A DNA stretch of 18,176 bases from Chloroflexi bacterium UBA4733 (GTDB lineage Bacteria > Chloroflexota > UBA4733): NCBI GenBank assembly GCA_002404055.1, contig DHIZ01000431.1, forward strand, positions 1 to 18,176. The letters run 5' to 3'. Both the position numbers and the translations under genes were made by a program. Below are positions 7,889 through 13,668 of this stretch, piece by piece (position 1 is the stretch's first letter; each line of letters opens with the position of its first letter). The notes under the pieces were generated by a model. That model searched no databases, was not told where the DNA came from, and saw only the letters and a program-made list of their open reading frames with translations.

Positions 7889-9018
7889 TGGAACAACTCC
7901 GGATGGATCAGCTTGGCCATCGCCAGGAGACCTTCGGCCAGACGCGGCCCCGGTCGGCTGACAAGGTTGTCGTCGATCGGGTAGACCTTCTGGTCCTTGA
8001 CGGCGCTCAACGTGGACCAGCCCGGCCGCTTTGCCACGCCGGCGGCCGTCGCGCCGTAGGCGGTGTCGTTCAGGATGATGATTTGCGGGTCGGCGGCCAC
8101 CAGCGCCTCCAGGCCGAGCTGCGGGTACTGGCTCTTGGCGTCGTGCGCGATGTTGCTGCCGCCGGCCATCGTCACGATGGCGTCGATGAAGGAGCCGGGA
8201 CCAACTGAAAAGATCTTGGTCGGGTCGGAGGCGTCCAGTTCGATGAAGACGCGCGGCTTGCCGGTGGTAGCGGCAGTCTTCGTCGTCACCTTGCTCACTT
8301 GCTGCTGCATGCCGGCGACCGTCTTCTGGGCCGCCGGAACCGCATCGACGATCAGACCAACGAGGTCGATGTCGTGGTAGACGCCGGAGAAGTCGTGGGC
8401 ATCGAGATAGACTACGGGTATGTGCAGCGTCCGCAGTTGCTGGATGAGATCAGCGGCATTGGACGGCGTCGCCAGCACCAGGTCCGGGTGGTAAGCTGTG
8501 ACGACCTCCAGGCTGGGTTTGAGGCCCTTGATCAGCGCCTTGCTCTTCGCCTCCGGCGGGTAGTCGTCGTACTGCGTACCGGCGACCAGATCATCGCCAG
8601 CGCCGATGGCGTAGAGGATTTCCGTACTGCTCGGCACCAGAGAAACGATGTGCGTCGGCTTGCTGGCGAACGTGACGCTGGTGCCTTGATCGTCCTTCAC
8701 TGTCAGCGGGTAGCTGGTCACGGCTGCCAGAGTACCGCTACTCGTTGTGGCGGCAATGGACGCGCTGGATGTCGCCGCCGACGTCGTGGCGGACGACGAG
8801 GCTGAGGTCGTGACGACCGCAGTGCTGGAGACTGACGAGGTGGATGTTGTTGCGACCCTCGAGATTGCAGGTGACGTGGCAGCGGCGGTGCTTAAGGCAG
8901 CCGACACCGATGCCGTCGCCGCGGCGGCTGGGCTCTGGACGCTGGTAGCGACAGCACCGCCGCAGCCGGAGAGTAGGAAGACGCTAAGGAATATAAGACG
9001 GGTCAACACAGAACGCAC
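7885..9018 (-). CDS. btuF: BtuF-type cobalamin-binding lipoprotein
   Basis: This is a substrate-binding protein for corrinoid uptake, anchored outside the membrane. The chosen GTG at 9018 places LTRLIFLSVFLLSGC as signal peptide with lipobox LSGC (Cys19), and AAGGGA lies 9 nt upstream. The frame is open to 9123, but that stretch is leader RNA. After the Cys comes a Ser/Thr/Ala-rich low-complexity tether of about 85 residues. The binding domain follows: HIVSLVPSSTEILYAIGAGD, QYDDYPPEAK, HPDLVLATPS, AGGSNIAHDA and SRPGPRLAEGLLAMAKLIHP. With the start at 9018 it has 377 residues, longer than typical BtuF because of the tether. It is the first gene after the cobalamin riboswitch, so its expression should respond to B12. 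Confidence 0.9.
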   Translation of the reverse strand: MRSVLTRLIFLSVFLLSGCGGAVATSVQSPAAAATASVSAALSTAAATSPAISRVATTSTSSVSSTAVVTTSASSSATTSAATSSASIAATTSSGTLAAVTSYPLTVKDDQGTSVTFASKPTHIVSLVPSSTEILYAIGAGDDLVAGTQYDDYPPEAKSKALIKGLKPSLEVVTAYHPDLVLATPSNAADLIQQLRTLHIPVVYLDAHDFSGVYHDIDLVGLIVDAVPAAQKTVAGMQQQVSKVTTKTAATTGKPRVFIELDASDPTKIFSVGPGSFIDAIVTMAGGSNIAHDAKSQYPQLGLEALVAADPQIIILNDTAYGATAAGVAKRPGWSTLSAVKDQKVYPIDDNLVSRPGPRLAEGLLAMAKLIHPELFQ

Positions 9019-9026
9019 GAGAAAAG

Positions 9027-9033
9027 GTCCCTT
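9027..9033 (-). promoter_or_regulatory. Ribosome-binding site of the btuF lipoprotein, complementary to riboswitch P1 3' strand
   Basis: AAGGGAC on the minus strand lies 8 nt before the GTG start at 9018. It is an exact reverse complement of the GTCCCTT at 9159-9153, which contains most of the 3' strand of riboswitch helix P1. The pairing could couple ligand binding to ribosome access. The direction of control cannot be decided by eye. Confidence 0.5.
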
Positions 9034-9149
9034 CACATCCGAACACGCGAGCACCGCACGGTAGGCAGTGACACCAGCGGGGAGGTACGGGGACATCAGG
9101 GGGAGTCGAACACAGCAAGGCACCCTTTCACTCGAAGGCGCGACAGGTA

Positions 9150-9269
9150 CGCAAGGGACGGCATTCTGACTGACGGCGAATTGCTCCGCCGCTCACAGTT
9201 GCGGGACAGCTCCAGACTCGCACCGGATTTCCCGTTTATAGCTCCGCGTTAGCCGCGAAGCCCCTTGCG
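9150..9269 (-). promoter_or_regulatory. Cobalamin riboswitch
   Basis: On the minus strand this leader has the conserved cobalamin aptamer core: GGGAAATCCGGTGCGAGTC (9233-9215), a short stem, GTCCCGCAACTGT (9207-9195), and a degenerate B12 box GTCAGTCAGAATGCCGTCC (9174-9156). A perfect 8-bp closing helix is visible, CGCAAGGG at 9269-9262 pairing with CCCTTGCG at 9157-9150. This bounds a compact aptamer of 120 nt. It lies between the promoter at 9320-9291 and the first B12 gene, exactly where a riboswitch for the operon is expected. No clear terminator hairpin with a U-tract follows before the btuF start, so translational control is more likely. Confidence 0.92.
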
Positions 9270-9290
9270 ATCTCTCTTCAATTCCAGCAC

Positions 9291-9320
9291 AGTGTAACGG
9301 GCGATTGGGTGGGACGCCAA
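9291..9320 (-). promoter_or_regulatory. Probable promoter of the cobalamin operon
   Basis: TTGGCG (9320-9315) and TACACT (9296-9291) are separated by 18 bp on the minus strand. Each matches four of six sigma-70 consensus positions. Transcription would begin near 9284, about 15 nt before the first strand of riboswitch P1, which fits a leader that starts just ahead of the aptamer. Confidence 0.5.
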
Positions 9321-9747
9321 TAGCAGTTCGCGTCGGACGCTGGGCAGGGTCGGGGACCGTCAATACTGTCTGAATTCTTACCGTGACTCGCGTGGCCCAC
9401 GAAAACGCGGCATGGCCCGCCTAGCTAGCAGGGGTTCCTTCTATAGCGTTTCCCTGAACGGGCATTGCCGGCCTCGTGGGCTGCTCGCTCCACGGCCGCG
9501 CTACGCGCGCCGGCGGACTGCCGCAAACCCTACCCGCCCCAGTAGCCGGGACGCCTTCGCTCGACAGGCCATGCCGCTGTCTTCGTACTGGAGTGTACCG
9601 TAGAGCCGCGTTAAGTCAACAAACGGGGGATGCCATGGCAACGGGGTGAGGCGGCGATCAGCAGAACACATAACACAGTGAGCCATCAAACAGGCAGACA
9701 CGACGGCCCGAACTGACAGGCAACGGCGCAGGTCTTATCTGCCGATC
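9321..9747. other. Stretch without recognisable gene
   Basis: About 430 bases between the cobalamin promoter and the DUF5131 remnant. The short open frames here (for example 9412-9603 plus and 9501-9701 minus) have Arg/Pro-rich products with no family pattern and no good ribosome-binding site. No tRNA, terminator or insertion-sequence ends were recognised. It marks the change from the ordered operon to the scrambled accessory region. Confidence 0.5.
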
Positions 9748-9861
9748 ATGTGGACCAACGCCACTTGGGGGCCGGTCACCGGTTGCACGAAGGTCAGCCC
9801 TGGCTGCGATCACTGTTACGCAGAACGGCTGGCGCATCGCCTGAAGGCCATGGGCGGTTGA
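9748..9861 (+). pseudogene. DUF5131 (Gp37/Gp68, three-Cys motif) protein, N-terminal remnant
   Basis: From the ATG at 9748 the frame reads [20 protein letters not shown], then [16 protein letters not shown] and a stop. This is the unmistakable N-terminus of the DUF5131 family with its C-x6-C-x2-C motif, the same motif as in the intact gene at 13669-14457. Homology ends at the point where the 187-bp repeat begins (9855). The family is usually about 230-270 residues, so over 200 are missing here. A matching C-terminal piece of the same family lies at 10748-10855 on the same strand. The piece differs clearly from the intact gene (for example CTKVSPGC against CSHVSAGC), so it is not a recent copy of it. 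Confidence 0.85.
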
Positions 9862-10041
9862 TTTGGCGAGGCTGGTTGACAAGCCCGAGGATACGCTGAT
9901 CCGTTCCAGACTCGAGGGGACAAGGATTGGTGAACTCTCTGCCGTCGTACCCTTCGGCATGGGCCTGACGGTCACCCATTGTCCGGCTTTTGAAAACTGG
10001 GCCCCTACCGAAATCCGAGGAGCCCGCACACAAGCGGAGTG
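9855..10041 (+). repeat. 187-bp direct repeat, copy 1 (internal fragment of the 11409-11807 gene)
   Basis: This segment matches 11551-11737 with 4 differences in 187 bases by eye. It begins at CGGTTGATTTGGCG and ends at CAAGCGGAGTG. In the second copy it encodes residues 48-109 of an uncharacterised protein. Here it is detached from both ends of that gene and ends in that frame with GAG TGA. It abuts the broken end of the DUF5131 N-terminal remnant, so it marks a rearrangement junction. Confidence 0.95.
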
Positions 10042-10122
10042 AGAGCGGAACCATTGCTGGGTCCGTTGGATGGACTGAATCTGCCTCGTTGATGTCGTGT
10101 TGACTTGACACGAGCACCAGAA

Positions 10123-10141
10123 CATACGAAAAATGCGTATG
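10123..10141. promoter_or_regulatory. Inverted repeat, possible antitoxin operator
   Basis: CATACG and CGTATG form perfect 6-bp arms around a 7-nt A-rich spacer directly at the start of the toxin-antitoxin chimera, and a TTGACA lies at 10105-10110. XRE-family antitoxins commonly bind palindromes over their own promoter, so this is a plausible autoregulatory site. No clean -10 box at 17 bp from TTGACA is present. Confidence 0.4.
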
Positions 10142-10645
10142 ATGGCAGGCGACGATTGGACACTGGAGTTCTACACCGTCCCTTCTGGGGAGAGTCCGGT
10201 CGCGGCGTTTCTGGATCAAGTGGATGAGAAGACCCGAACGCGCTTTCGCTGGTCAATGGAACAGTTGCGCGTGCGCAATATTCAGGCACCGGAACGCGCA
10301 GAATCCGAAAGAACGGATGGCGCGCGAGCCTATGACGAGTATTGGGAAAAGCAGATGGCCGTTCCTCAGTTTCAGGCGGTCTACGAAGAAGAGGCGGCCA
10401 AAAAGGAGTTATGGCTGCAACTGGCGGAAGCGCGGCAACAGGCCGGGCTGACACAACAGCAGGTGGCCGACCGCCTGGAGGTTTCCCAGGCGCAGGTGGC
10501 GCGCATCGAGAAGCGCGGCTACGATGCCTACACGCTCAACACGCTACGCCGCTATGTGCAGGCGTTGGGCGAAGGCTATACGCTGCGCGTCAGTGTCCAG
10601 TCGCCCGCGCCGACGAGCGAGCGGCGTGAGGCCGTCCATGCCTGA
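10133..10645 (+). CDS. Chimeric HigB-type toxin N-terminus fused to HigA-type (XRE) antitoxin
   Basis: One 170-residue frame holds two normally separate proteins. Residues about 7-53 (DWTLEFYTVPSGESPVAAFL ... MEQLRVRNIQA) match the start of the HigB/Gp49-like RelE-superfamily toxins, but the catalytic remainder is missing (no WELR/IYR core, no KKTQKTP tail). From about residue 66 (AYDEYWEKQMAVPQFQAVYE) it matches the partner HigA antitoxin, with a helix-turn-helix AGLTQQQVADRLEVSQAQVA and then EKRGYDAYTLNTLRRYVQAL. The usual pair is about 110 aa plus about 100 aa, so a deletion has removed most of the toxin. The start is uncertain: ATGs at 10133, 10139 and 10142 all lie in or beside the palindrome, without a good ribosome-binding site. 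The product may still bind DNA but should not be a working toxin. Confidence 0.7.
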   Translation: MRMMAGDDWTLEFYTVPSGESPVAAFLDQVDEKTRTRFRWSMEQLRVRNIQAPERAESERTDGARAYDEYWEKQMAVPQFQAVYEEEAAKKELWLQLAEARQQAGLTQQQVADRLEVSQAQVARIEKRGYDAYTLNTLRRYVQALGEGYTLRVSVQSPAPTSERREAVHA

Positions 10646-10747
10646 TGTCGGGAGCACCACCCCAGGGAGAAGCTATTTCAATTTTCTTATCAGCGCCTGA
10701 AAGCGACGATGATCGCCTGGGACGCTACTGGACTCGCCAGCCACACG

Positions 10748-10855
10748 GGTATCCACTGGCTCATCAGCGGCGGCGAAGGCGGCCCCGGCTTTCGTGCCTG
10801 CAACGAAGCCTGGGTGCGGGACCTCCGCGATCGTTGCATTGCAGGCGGAGTCGCC
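10748..10855 (+). pseudogene. DUF5131 (Gp37/Gp68) protein, C-terminal remnant
   Basis: The frame reads GIHWLISGGEGGPGFRACNE and then AWVRDLRDRCIAGGVA. It aligns with residues 185-220 of the intact family member encoded at 13669-14457 (YGIHWLIAGGESGPNFR ... LSWIRELRDRCQVDGVA). The expected next motif, FFFKQVGGRTPKAGG, is absent: the sequence turns into EAVRSLSPPRRQ and stops at 10912. With the N-terminal piece at 9748-9861 it is the other end of a broken gene. The middle of about 150 residues has been lost or replaced by the repeat and the toxin-antitoxin chimera. Confidence 0.85.
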
Positions 10856-10942
10856 GAAGCGGTGCGTTCTCTCTCGCCTCCAAGGCGTCAACGGCACAAT
10901 CCCATGGGATAATCCTCTCCTGACCATGCAAAGGGATCTATA

Positions 10943-11416
10943 GTGGCTGTCGATCAGATACCGGATTGGCGGCAGGTTGCGCTGTTGGCCGAGTCGGTTC
11001 AGGAGTGGCTACAGTCGATGCCGGAACTCACACCTGCACTTTGCCGATTGGATGAACTTGCGAAGATCGATCGAGACAACTATCCCTATGGGGGAGAGCA
11101 CACGTCTGAGCGAGCCGTTATGGCGGCGAAGACCTTCCTGATGCTTGCCAATGTGCGTTACCGCGAGTCAGTCGGTGCCGGAATCGTCCCGTACTTCATT
11201 GGCCCAGTTCCGGACGGCGGGGTGCAACTGAAATGGCGGACCACGCCGGCTCAACTCTGGCTGGTGTTTCACCCACTTGGTGGTTACGGTTACCTGTTCG
11301 AGGACAGGACGCAGCCGGGCGCCTTTGAGGAGAGCGACGATATTCCGCTTCAGGAAGCGCTCAGTCTCATCGGTAAGGCACTTTTGCCCCGCGTGCGAGC
11401 GGCTGGCGGTGTTTGA
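10943..11416 (+). CDS. Uncharacterised protein, first gene of a conserved-looking pair (PDGGVQLKW type)
   Basis: The 157-residue soluble protein starts at a GTG with AAGGGA about 7 nt upstream. Its layout is an acidic helical N-terminus, a central YPYGGEHTSERAVMAAKTFL region (48-66), then PVPDGGVQLKW (88-98) and a beta-rich segment QLWLVFHPLGGYGYLFED (104-121). From memory this resembles a widespread family without known function in Cyanobacteria and Chloroflexota, often with DGxGxxP followed by PTPDGGVQLEW. Such genes commonly precede a second gene of the type found immediately downstream here. The two genes overlap by 8 bp if the downstream GTG at 11409 is used. No catalytic motif, membrane segment or signal peptide is visible, so no function is assigned. 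Confidence 0.75.
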   Translation: MAVDQIPDWRQVALLAESVQEWLQSMPELTPALCRLDELAKIDRDNYPYGGEHTSERAVMAAKTFLMLANVRYRESVGAGIVPYFIGPVPDGGVQLKWRTTPAQLWLVFHPLGGYGYLFEDRTQPGAFEESDDIPLQEALSLIGKALLPRVRAAGGV

Positions 11417-11807
11417 ACAAGCGCAAGAGGTGGTCACGCCGAGTGACTCATTGTATCGCCTCGTCTCTCCCGACTACATCGAACCCGATGGGCATGTGAA
11501 CCTCTTTGCCTACTGCTACAGGAAGAGTAGAAAACCCGATCCGGCGGTCTCGGTTGATTTGGCGAGGCTGGTTGACAAGCCCGAGGATACGCTGATCCGT
11601 TCCAGACTCGAGGGGACAAGGATTGGTGAACTCTCTGCCGTCGTACCCTTCGGCATGGGCCTGACGGTCACCCACTGTCCGGCTTTTGACAACTGGGCCC
11701 ACACCGAAATCCGAGGAGCCCGCACACAAGCGGAGTGCGAACAGATGGCGAGAGCAACGAACATACGGCACGAGCGTCGGACCAACGACGGCATCAGCTA
11801 CGATTAG
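11409..11807 (+). CDS. Uncharacterised protein, second gene of the pair (SVDLARL type)
   Basis: With the GTG at 11409, which overlaps the end of the upstream gene, it has 132 residues; a GTG at 11430 is the alternative start. The frame is open to 11277, but that part is the wrong frame of the preceding gene. Its layout is SLYRLVSPDYIEPDGHVNLF (14-33), [15 protein letters not shown] (48-62) and LTVTHCPAFDNWAHTEIRG (85-103). As I recall, this follows the order LYR-PDG-SVDLxxLTTPExT-VxHxPxxDNxAHAxIxG of an uncharacterised family that pairs with the preceding gene. Codons 48-109 are duplicated at 9855-10041. Conserved His and Trp residues near the C-terminus may be functional, but no activity is known to me. 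Confidence 0.75.
   Translation: MFEQAQEVVTPSDSLYRLVSPDYIEPDGHVNLFAYCYRKSRKPDPAVSVDLARLVDKPEDTLIRSRLEGTRIGELSAVVPFGMGLTVTHCPAFDNWAHTEIRGARTQAECEQMARATNIRHERRTNDGISYD
11551..11737 (+). repeat. 187-bp direct repeat, copy 2 (within intact gene)
   Basis: This is the partner of 9855-10041 in the same orientation, 1696 bp apart. This copy is in frame inside an intact coding sequence, so it is probably the ancestral context, or both derive from duplicated gene pairs. Differences seen are att/act, gaaaac/gacaac and cccctacc/cccacacc in the last third. Confidence 0.95.
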
Positions 11808-11902
11808 CGCTCGTTCCGTCGACATTGAACTGATCAAGCGTCAGACAGGAGATCCCGAGCTGGTACGCATCGGCGAAGGCGCCGACGGCAGCCCGCGGCG
11901 TT

Positions 11903-12085
11903 TTAGCGGCCAACGGGGCGAAGCATGGCCACGCGAATGAGCGCAGGCCGGTCGGGATCCTCACCAAAACCGCCGCTGTCCCAGGTGGCAATGAAGGTCT
12001 CGCCGCTCATGCCGACAAAGCGCCGCGCTGCCTCATCGAAGCTGGACCACGCTTCTGCCGGCGTCAGGAAGTAAGTGCGCCACAA
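11903..12085 (-). CDS. Small conserved-looking protein (about 60 aa)
   Basis: The product WRTYFLTPAEAWSSFDEAAR continues as RFVGMSGETFIATWDSGGFG and then EDPDRPALIRVAMLRPVGR. The order AEAWxxFDEAARxxxGMSGExFI, a W-D-x-G-x-F stretch, DDPDRPxxxRVAML is one I associate with short uncharacterised proteins in Chloroflexota and Actinomycetota genomes. The only start is a TTG at 12085. The frame is open further upstream without ATG or family-like sequence, so the true start may be lost or non-canonical. It converges with the gene pair on the plus strand. No function is assigned. Confidence 0.6.
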   Translation of the reverse strand: MWRTYFLTPAEAWSSFDEAARRFVGMSGETFIATWDSGGFGEDPDRPALIRVAMLRPVGR

Positions 12086-12195
12086 AGTTTCGCAGTGCCC
12101 GCTTGCCTTCCTCAGAGGAATGGGGCGAACGCACGGTGTCGCACTGGATCTCCCCCCTGGAGAGCGACCGAGGGGCGCGAAAACTTGTGGCGCAC
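12075..12195. repeat. Imperfect 19-bp inverted repeat
   Basis: GCGAAAACTTGTGGCGCAC at 12177-12195 on the plus strand matches GCGAAACTTTGTGGCGCAC at 12093-12075 on the minus strand in 17 of 19 positions, with 83 bp between the arms. The left arm covers the putative TTG start of the small protein. The rest of 12086-12323 holds no recognisable gene. Confidence 0.7.
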
Positions 12196-12323
12196 CTTCA
12201 GGAAGTGTGCGGCTGCTTCTTTACCGACACCGAAGTCGTCCTCAACCTTGCTATGCCGGGATGCGCTCATCACCAATCTGTCCCTCTTGGTCAACAATTC
12301 TACCCGCCTGCAGGCAAACGAAC

Positions 12324-12488
12324 TCAGCACGTCTCGAAGCCGCCGGGAAATCGCGCCGCGAGCTCGTCGTAATAGCGGGCGAGCAAGCCCCTCGCCACTT
12401 TGCCGTCCAGGTCGGCCTCAATGATCTCAAGTTCGCTTGGGACTGGCGTCGCTCTCCTGGCGCTGTTCTCGCTCTGACCATACCTCAC
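12324..12488 (-). pseudogene. GNAT acetyltransferase, N-terminal remnant
   Basis: From a GTG at 12488 the frame reaches ELEIIEADLDGKVARGLLAR, then YYDELAARFPGGFETC and a stop. A hydrophobic strand, a helix ending ARYxxELxARFPGGF and then loss of homology match the beginning of GNAT-family N-acetyltransferases. The acetyl-CoA-binding motif (R/Q-x-x-G-x-G/A) and the rest of the fold, about 100 residues, are absent in all frames downstream. It begins just after the TcmP reading frame ends at 12499, so it probably was a separate gene that has been truncated. Confidence 0.6.
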
Positions 12489-12498
12489 CGGACGGGGT

Positions 12499-12774
12499 TC
12501 AGATAACTGGGAAGGCGATTCGATCCATCCCGCCCAACCCAGATCGGGTCTTTGAAGTGACACGCGTGACAGCTACTTTTCCTGCTGTCTCCATCTCCTT
12601 GAAGCAGGTACGATAGTCTTTCTCCAGGCACGTCCCGGTATCTTCGAGCGTATGCGCGACCACTTGATCGAACGTCAAAGTCCGGCCAGCAAACAGTCCG
12701 AGGAGGTACGCCGGAAGCGTCTCAACATCCAGGCGGAACAGCTCAGGCCGCGTGCTGAGGTGTTCATGAAGCCG
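12499..12774 (-). pseudogene. C-terminal domain of TcmP, in frame after an amber codon
   Basis: Directly after the TAG at 12777-12775 the same frame stays open for 91 codons to a TGA. It encodes RLHEHLSTRPELFRLDVETL, then PAYLLGLFAGRTLTFDQVVAH, TLEDTGTCLEKDYRTCFKEM and ETAGKVAVTRVTSKTR. The pattern FxGRTxTFxxVxxxTLxxT, then KxYxxxxKxMExxGKV, is what I expect of the small winged-helix-like C-terminal domain of three-Cys-motif partner proteins. There is no start codon with a good ribosome-binding site in this frame near its beginning. It is therefore either dead sequence after a nonsense mutation or the product of readthrough. Confidence 0.75.
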
Positions 12775-13620
12775 CTAACCGGCATAGCCAAGCCTCCCCC
12801 GAGTTGAGACCTTGACCATCACGTCCTTCATTATCTTGGCTCCCAGCGGATGGCCGGTCGCGTGAATGAGGTAGTACAACGTTCGAGCACGGTCGTCGTC
12901 AGACATTGGGAAGGGCACGGCGAACTCGGCTCCGCGTGCCTTGATCTGTTGCCGATATAGCTTGACAAACTCCCGTTCGCGATCCGCGCCCGTGAGGTCT
13001 GCCAGCGCTTCCCATGCGGGCGCGCCAAAGCTAGCATCGAGTGTGGCAGCCAACGTCGCGCTATCCTGCACGCCAATAGCTCGCGATATGAAGTCGTACA
13101 TAACATTAACCAGGATTTCGGCGCGAGGCAGACGCAACAGATCGCCAATCCCATCCATCGTCGGGTCATCATAGCCAAACGGGTCCAGGAAAAAGAAAGA
13201 TGGGAAACTCTTTGCCGTTATATTATGCACAATACGATCGCTTACTGCAGAGAACCTAGCTTGGTAGGGATAAATTCTGAACCGTCTGTCCCGGCTGGTG
13301 GGATGTTGATTCAGCTCGGCCAGAAGGTCCGCATAGTTCTTCGGATCAGCTTCCACAAAGTGGCACTCGACGCTGGAAAGGCGGCTCGCCGTTCGATTCA
13401 TCTCGTCCTGGATCAGACTCAGAACCAAGAGGGGCGATCCCGGCTGACCGCCGTCGTAGCGTCCCCTGCCTGCAAACGCATCTACATAGACGACCGAGCC
13501 ACCGACTCCGGCGAGGATCTTGAGCCAGGGCGAAAGGTAGTCCATCAGAATCGAGTGCTTGATCCGCGTGTGAAGGTCGTACTTCCACTTGTTAGGATCA
13601 TTGTCTGGCAACGCCGGCAC
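12775..13620 (-). CDS. tcmP: Three-Cys-motif partner protein TcmP, ended by an in-frame TAG
   Basis: The GTG at 13620 with GGAGG 7 nt upstream gives 281 residues. Family features are NKWKYDLHTRIKHSILMDYL (10-29), VVYVDAFAGRGRYDGGQPGSP (43-63), HFVEADPKN (87-95) and SFFFLDPFGYD (141-151). D-x-F-A-G-x-G and DPFGY look like a Rossmann methyltransferase-like glycine loop and catalytic-site motif. TcmP proteins are named for occurring beside Gp37/Gp68 (three-Cys) genes, and here the partner lies 48 bp upstream. TcmP is usually about 350-400 residues. With the 91 in-frame codons beyond the TAG the total would be 373, so the stop has probably cut a full-length protein in the linker before its C-terminal domain. 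Function is unknown. Confidence 0.85.
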   Translation of the reverse strand: MPALPDNDPNKWKYDLHTRIKHSILMDYLSPWLKILAGVGGSVVYVDAFAGRGRYDGGQPGSPLLVLSLIQDEMNRTASRLSSVECHFVEADPKNYADLLAELNQHPTSRDRRFRIYPYQARFSAVSDRIVHNITAKSFPSFFFLDPFGYDDPTMDGIGDLLRLPRAEILVNVMYDFISRAIGVQDSATLAATLDASFGAPAWEALADLTGADREREFVKLYRQQIKARGAEFAVPFPMSDDDRARTLYYLIHATGHPLGAKIMKDVMVKVSTRGRLGYAG

Positions 13621-13668
13621 TCCACCACCTCCACGTCCACACCGCCATCTGTCGTTGTTCGAGGACTG

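Noticed and set aside
9321..9747. Possible tRNA or small RNA between the cob promoter and the DUF5131 remnant
   Set aside because: No cloverleaf with a TTCGA arm, and no promoter-hairpin-T-tract arrangement, could be found by eye.
12112..12330. 72-codon minus-strand frame (including SASRHSKVEDDFGVGKEAAA) after the GNAT remnant
   Set aside because: A purine-rich site precedes an internal ATG, but the product matches no family I recognise and the region is clearly rearranged; too weak to call.
12775..12777. Pyrrolysine or a reassigned TAG codon as explanation for the TcmP amber
   Set aside because: TAG also serves as the ordinary stop of cobQ, of the methyltransferase and of the gene ending at 11807, and no pylT-like tRNA is seen, so genome-wide recoding is not supported.
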